A DNA stretch of 20,955 nt from DATGEO01 sp035310015 (lineage in GTDB: Bacteria; Chloroflexota; Dormibacteria; Dormibacterales; Dormibacteraceae), in NCBI GenBank assembly GCA_035310015.1, contig DATGEO010000107.1:1-20955 (forward strand). Reading direction: 5' to 3'. The notes beneath the pieces are model-generated. The model saw nothing but the letters and a program-made list of their open reading frames with translations, had not been told where the DNA came from and ran no database searches. Below, one piece after another: positions 20,364 through 20,955 of the stretch (its first letter is position 1; every line of letters starts with the position of its first letter). Position numbers and translations under genes: made by a program.

Positions 20364-20894
20364 ATGCTCTTCCAACGATCCGAGGTTGACCTCGTTCGAG
20401 CGGCCAGGGCCGGCGACCGCGGGGCGTTCGCCGAGATCCTCCGGCCCGAGTACAGAGTCGCGTACCGGCTCGCATACGGGCTGCTTCAGGATGTCGACGA
20501 AGCCGAGGACGCGGTCCAGGAGGCCGCCTTCACCGCCTGGAGGCGGATCGGCAACCTCCACGAGGGCTCGAGCCTGCGGCCGTGGTTCCTCGGCATCGTG
20601 GCCAACCGATGCCGGTCGGTGAAACGAAGCCGTTGGTGGTCGGTGACGAAGATCGAACCACCCGAAAAAGAGGCGCGTACGGCCGACCTCGAGGCGTCCA
20701 TCGACCTGCGCAGGGCCCTGCGCAGGCTCGGACACGACGAGCGGCTGGTCCTGGTGCTTCGCTACTACCTCGACATGCCATTTGAGGAGATCGCGACGAC
20801 TCTTGGCATCTCACCCAAGGCTGCGAGGACTCGTGTCGAGCGAGCCGTCCATCGCCTCAAGCCAATGGTTCTGGTCCAGGGGGCAACGGTGTGA
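20364..20894 (+). CDS. ECF-type RNA polymerase sigma factor
   Basis: 176 residues from ATG 20364 (GTG 20361 adjacent, TTG 20310 further up). Region 2 is LVRAARAGDRGAFAEILRPEYRVAYRLAYGLLQDVDEAEDAVQEAAFTAWRRIGNL with RPWFLGIVANRCRS (about residues 10-85), where the DAEDAVQE-like helix binds core polymerase and the WRRI/RPWF stretch reads the -10. Region 4 is ERLVLVLRYYLDMPFEEIATTLGISPKAARTRVERAVHRLK (about 128-168), a helix-turn-helix for -35 contact. There is no region 1 or 3, so it is a group 4 (ECF) sigma factor. The next reading frame starts at the last base of its stop, the common arrangement for a sigma factor and its cognate anti-sigma or signalling partner. Target genes cannot be inferred here. 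Confidence 0.93.
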   Translation: MLFQRSEVDLVRAARAGDRGAFAEILRPEYRVAYRLAYGLLQDVDEAEDAVQEAAFTAWRRIGNLHEGSSLRPWFLGIVANRCRSVKRSRWWSVTKIEPPEKEARTADLEASIDLRRALRRLGHDERLVLVLRYYLDMPFEEIATTLGISPKAARTRVERAVHRLKPMVLVQGATV

Positions 20895-20955
20895 TGGACG
20901 AACGAATTCTGTTTGATCGATTCCACGAGGCTCTGGACGTCGAGCCTCGACCAGG
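20894..20955 (+). CDS. Start of a gene coupled to the ECF sigma factor (partial, possible anti-sigma factor)
   Basis: ATG 20894 shares its A with the sigma-factor stop (TGATG). Twenty codons are visible before the window ends: MDERILFDRFHEALDVEPRP. The acidic, amphipathic start and the coupling are common for anti-sigma or sigma-associated membrane proteins, but too little is present to assign a family. The function is an inference from position only. Confidence 0.55.
   Translation, partial: MDERILFDRFHEALDVEPRP

Noticed and set aside
18879..20735. A 618-codon minus-strand open frame over the M23 and sigma-factor genes
   Set aside because: Same cause: it crosses two well-recognised plus-strand genes and shows no family motif.

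Overview
This is a high-GC, gene-dense window with many GTG and TTG starts and almost no intergenic DNA. No phylogenetic marker gene is present. Base composition, abundant luciferase-like (LLM) oxidoreductases, probable leaderless promoters and an FtsEX plus M23-hydrolase locus fit an uncultured soil bacterium of the Chloroflexota/Dormibacterota or Actinomycetota type; this is inference, not proof. I see no rRNA, tRNA, CRISPR array, transposase or phage gene, and no gene-free stretch longer than about 90 bases.

Layout. (1) 2-2987, plus strand: the end of an acyl-CoA carboxylase carboxyltransferase subunit, an AtuA-family protein and an LLM monooxygenase, all overlapping, read as an acyl-CoA/terpenoid-type catabolic operon. 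(2) 3076-7852: alternating plus and minus genes (DUF998 membrane protein, Leu/Ile/Val-type binding protein without a signal peptide, MFS transporter, threonine/serine dehydratase-like PLP enzyme, LLM enzyme). Convergent pairs overlap at their 3' ends and divergent pairs share very short promoter regions. (3) 10341-7857, minus strand: an LLM enzyme, a second degenerate LLM-like subunit and a TetR regulator with its own good promoter. (4) 10410-17028, plus strand: a tightly coupled catabolic and transport cluster: SDR, F420-type LLM enzyme, two RidA-family proteins, an unusual FMN alpha-hydroxy-acid-oxidase-like protein, a second SDR, then a polar-amino-acid-type ABC importer (ATPase, permease, Tat lipoprotein binding protein). 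(5) 17122-20288: cell-division locus in which FtsE and FtsX are one polypeptide joined by an Asn/Gly/His/Ser linker, overlapping a secreted coiled-coil M23 peptidase. (6) 20364 to the end: an ECF sigma factor and the first codons of its partner.

How the parts may work together. The combination LLM flavoenzyme plus RidA proteins plus TetR plus importer recalls the logic of the Rut pyrimidine pathway (RutA LLM, RutC RidA family, RutR TetR), but RutB/D/E/F/G are absent and SDRs and an altered flavin oxidase are present instead, so it may be a different pathway for a nitrogenous compound. A 14-bp palindromic motif (AACNAACGTTNGTT with one mismatch) occurs at three intergenic sites (4728-4741, 10379-10392, 15318-15331), in front of the binding protein/MFS pair, the LLM/SDR pair and the ABC permease. 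It may define a local regulon, possibly under the TetR protein encoded in the window.

The strongest candidates for something new are the FtsE-FtsX fusion with its M23 partner, and the LLM/double-RidA/variant flavin oxidase/SDR/ABC cluster with the shared motif.
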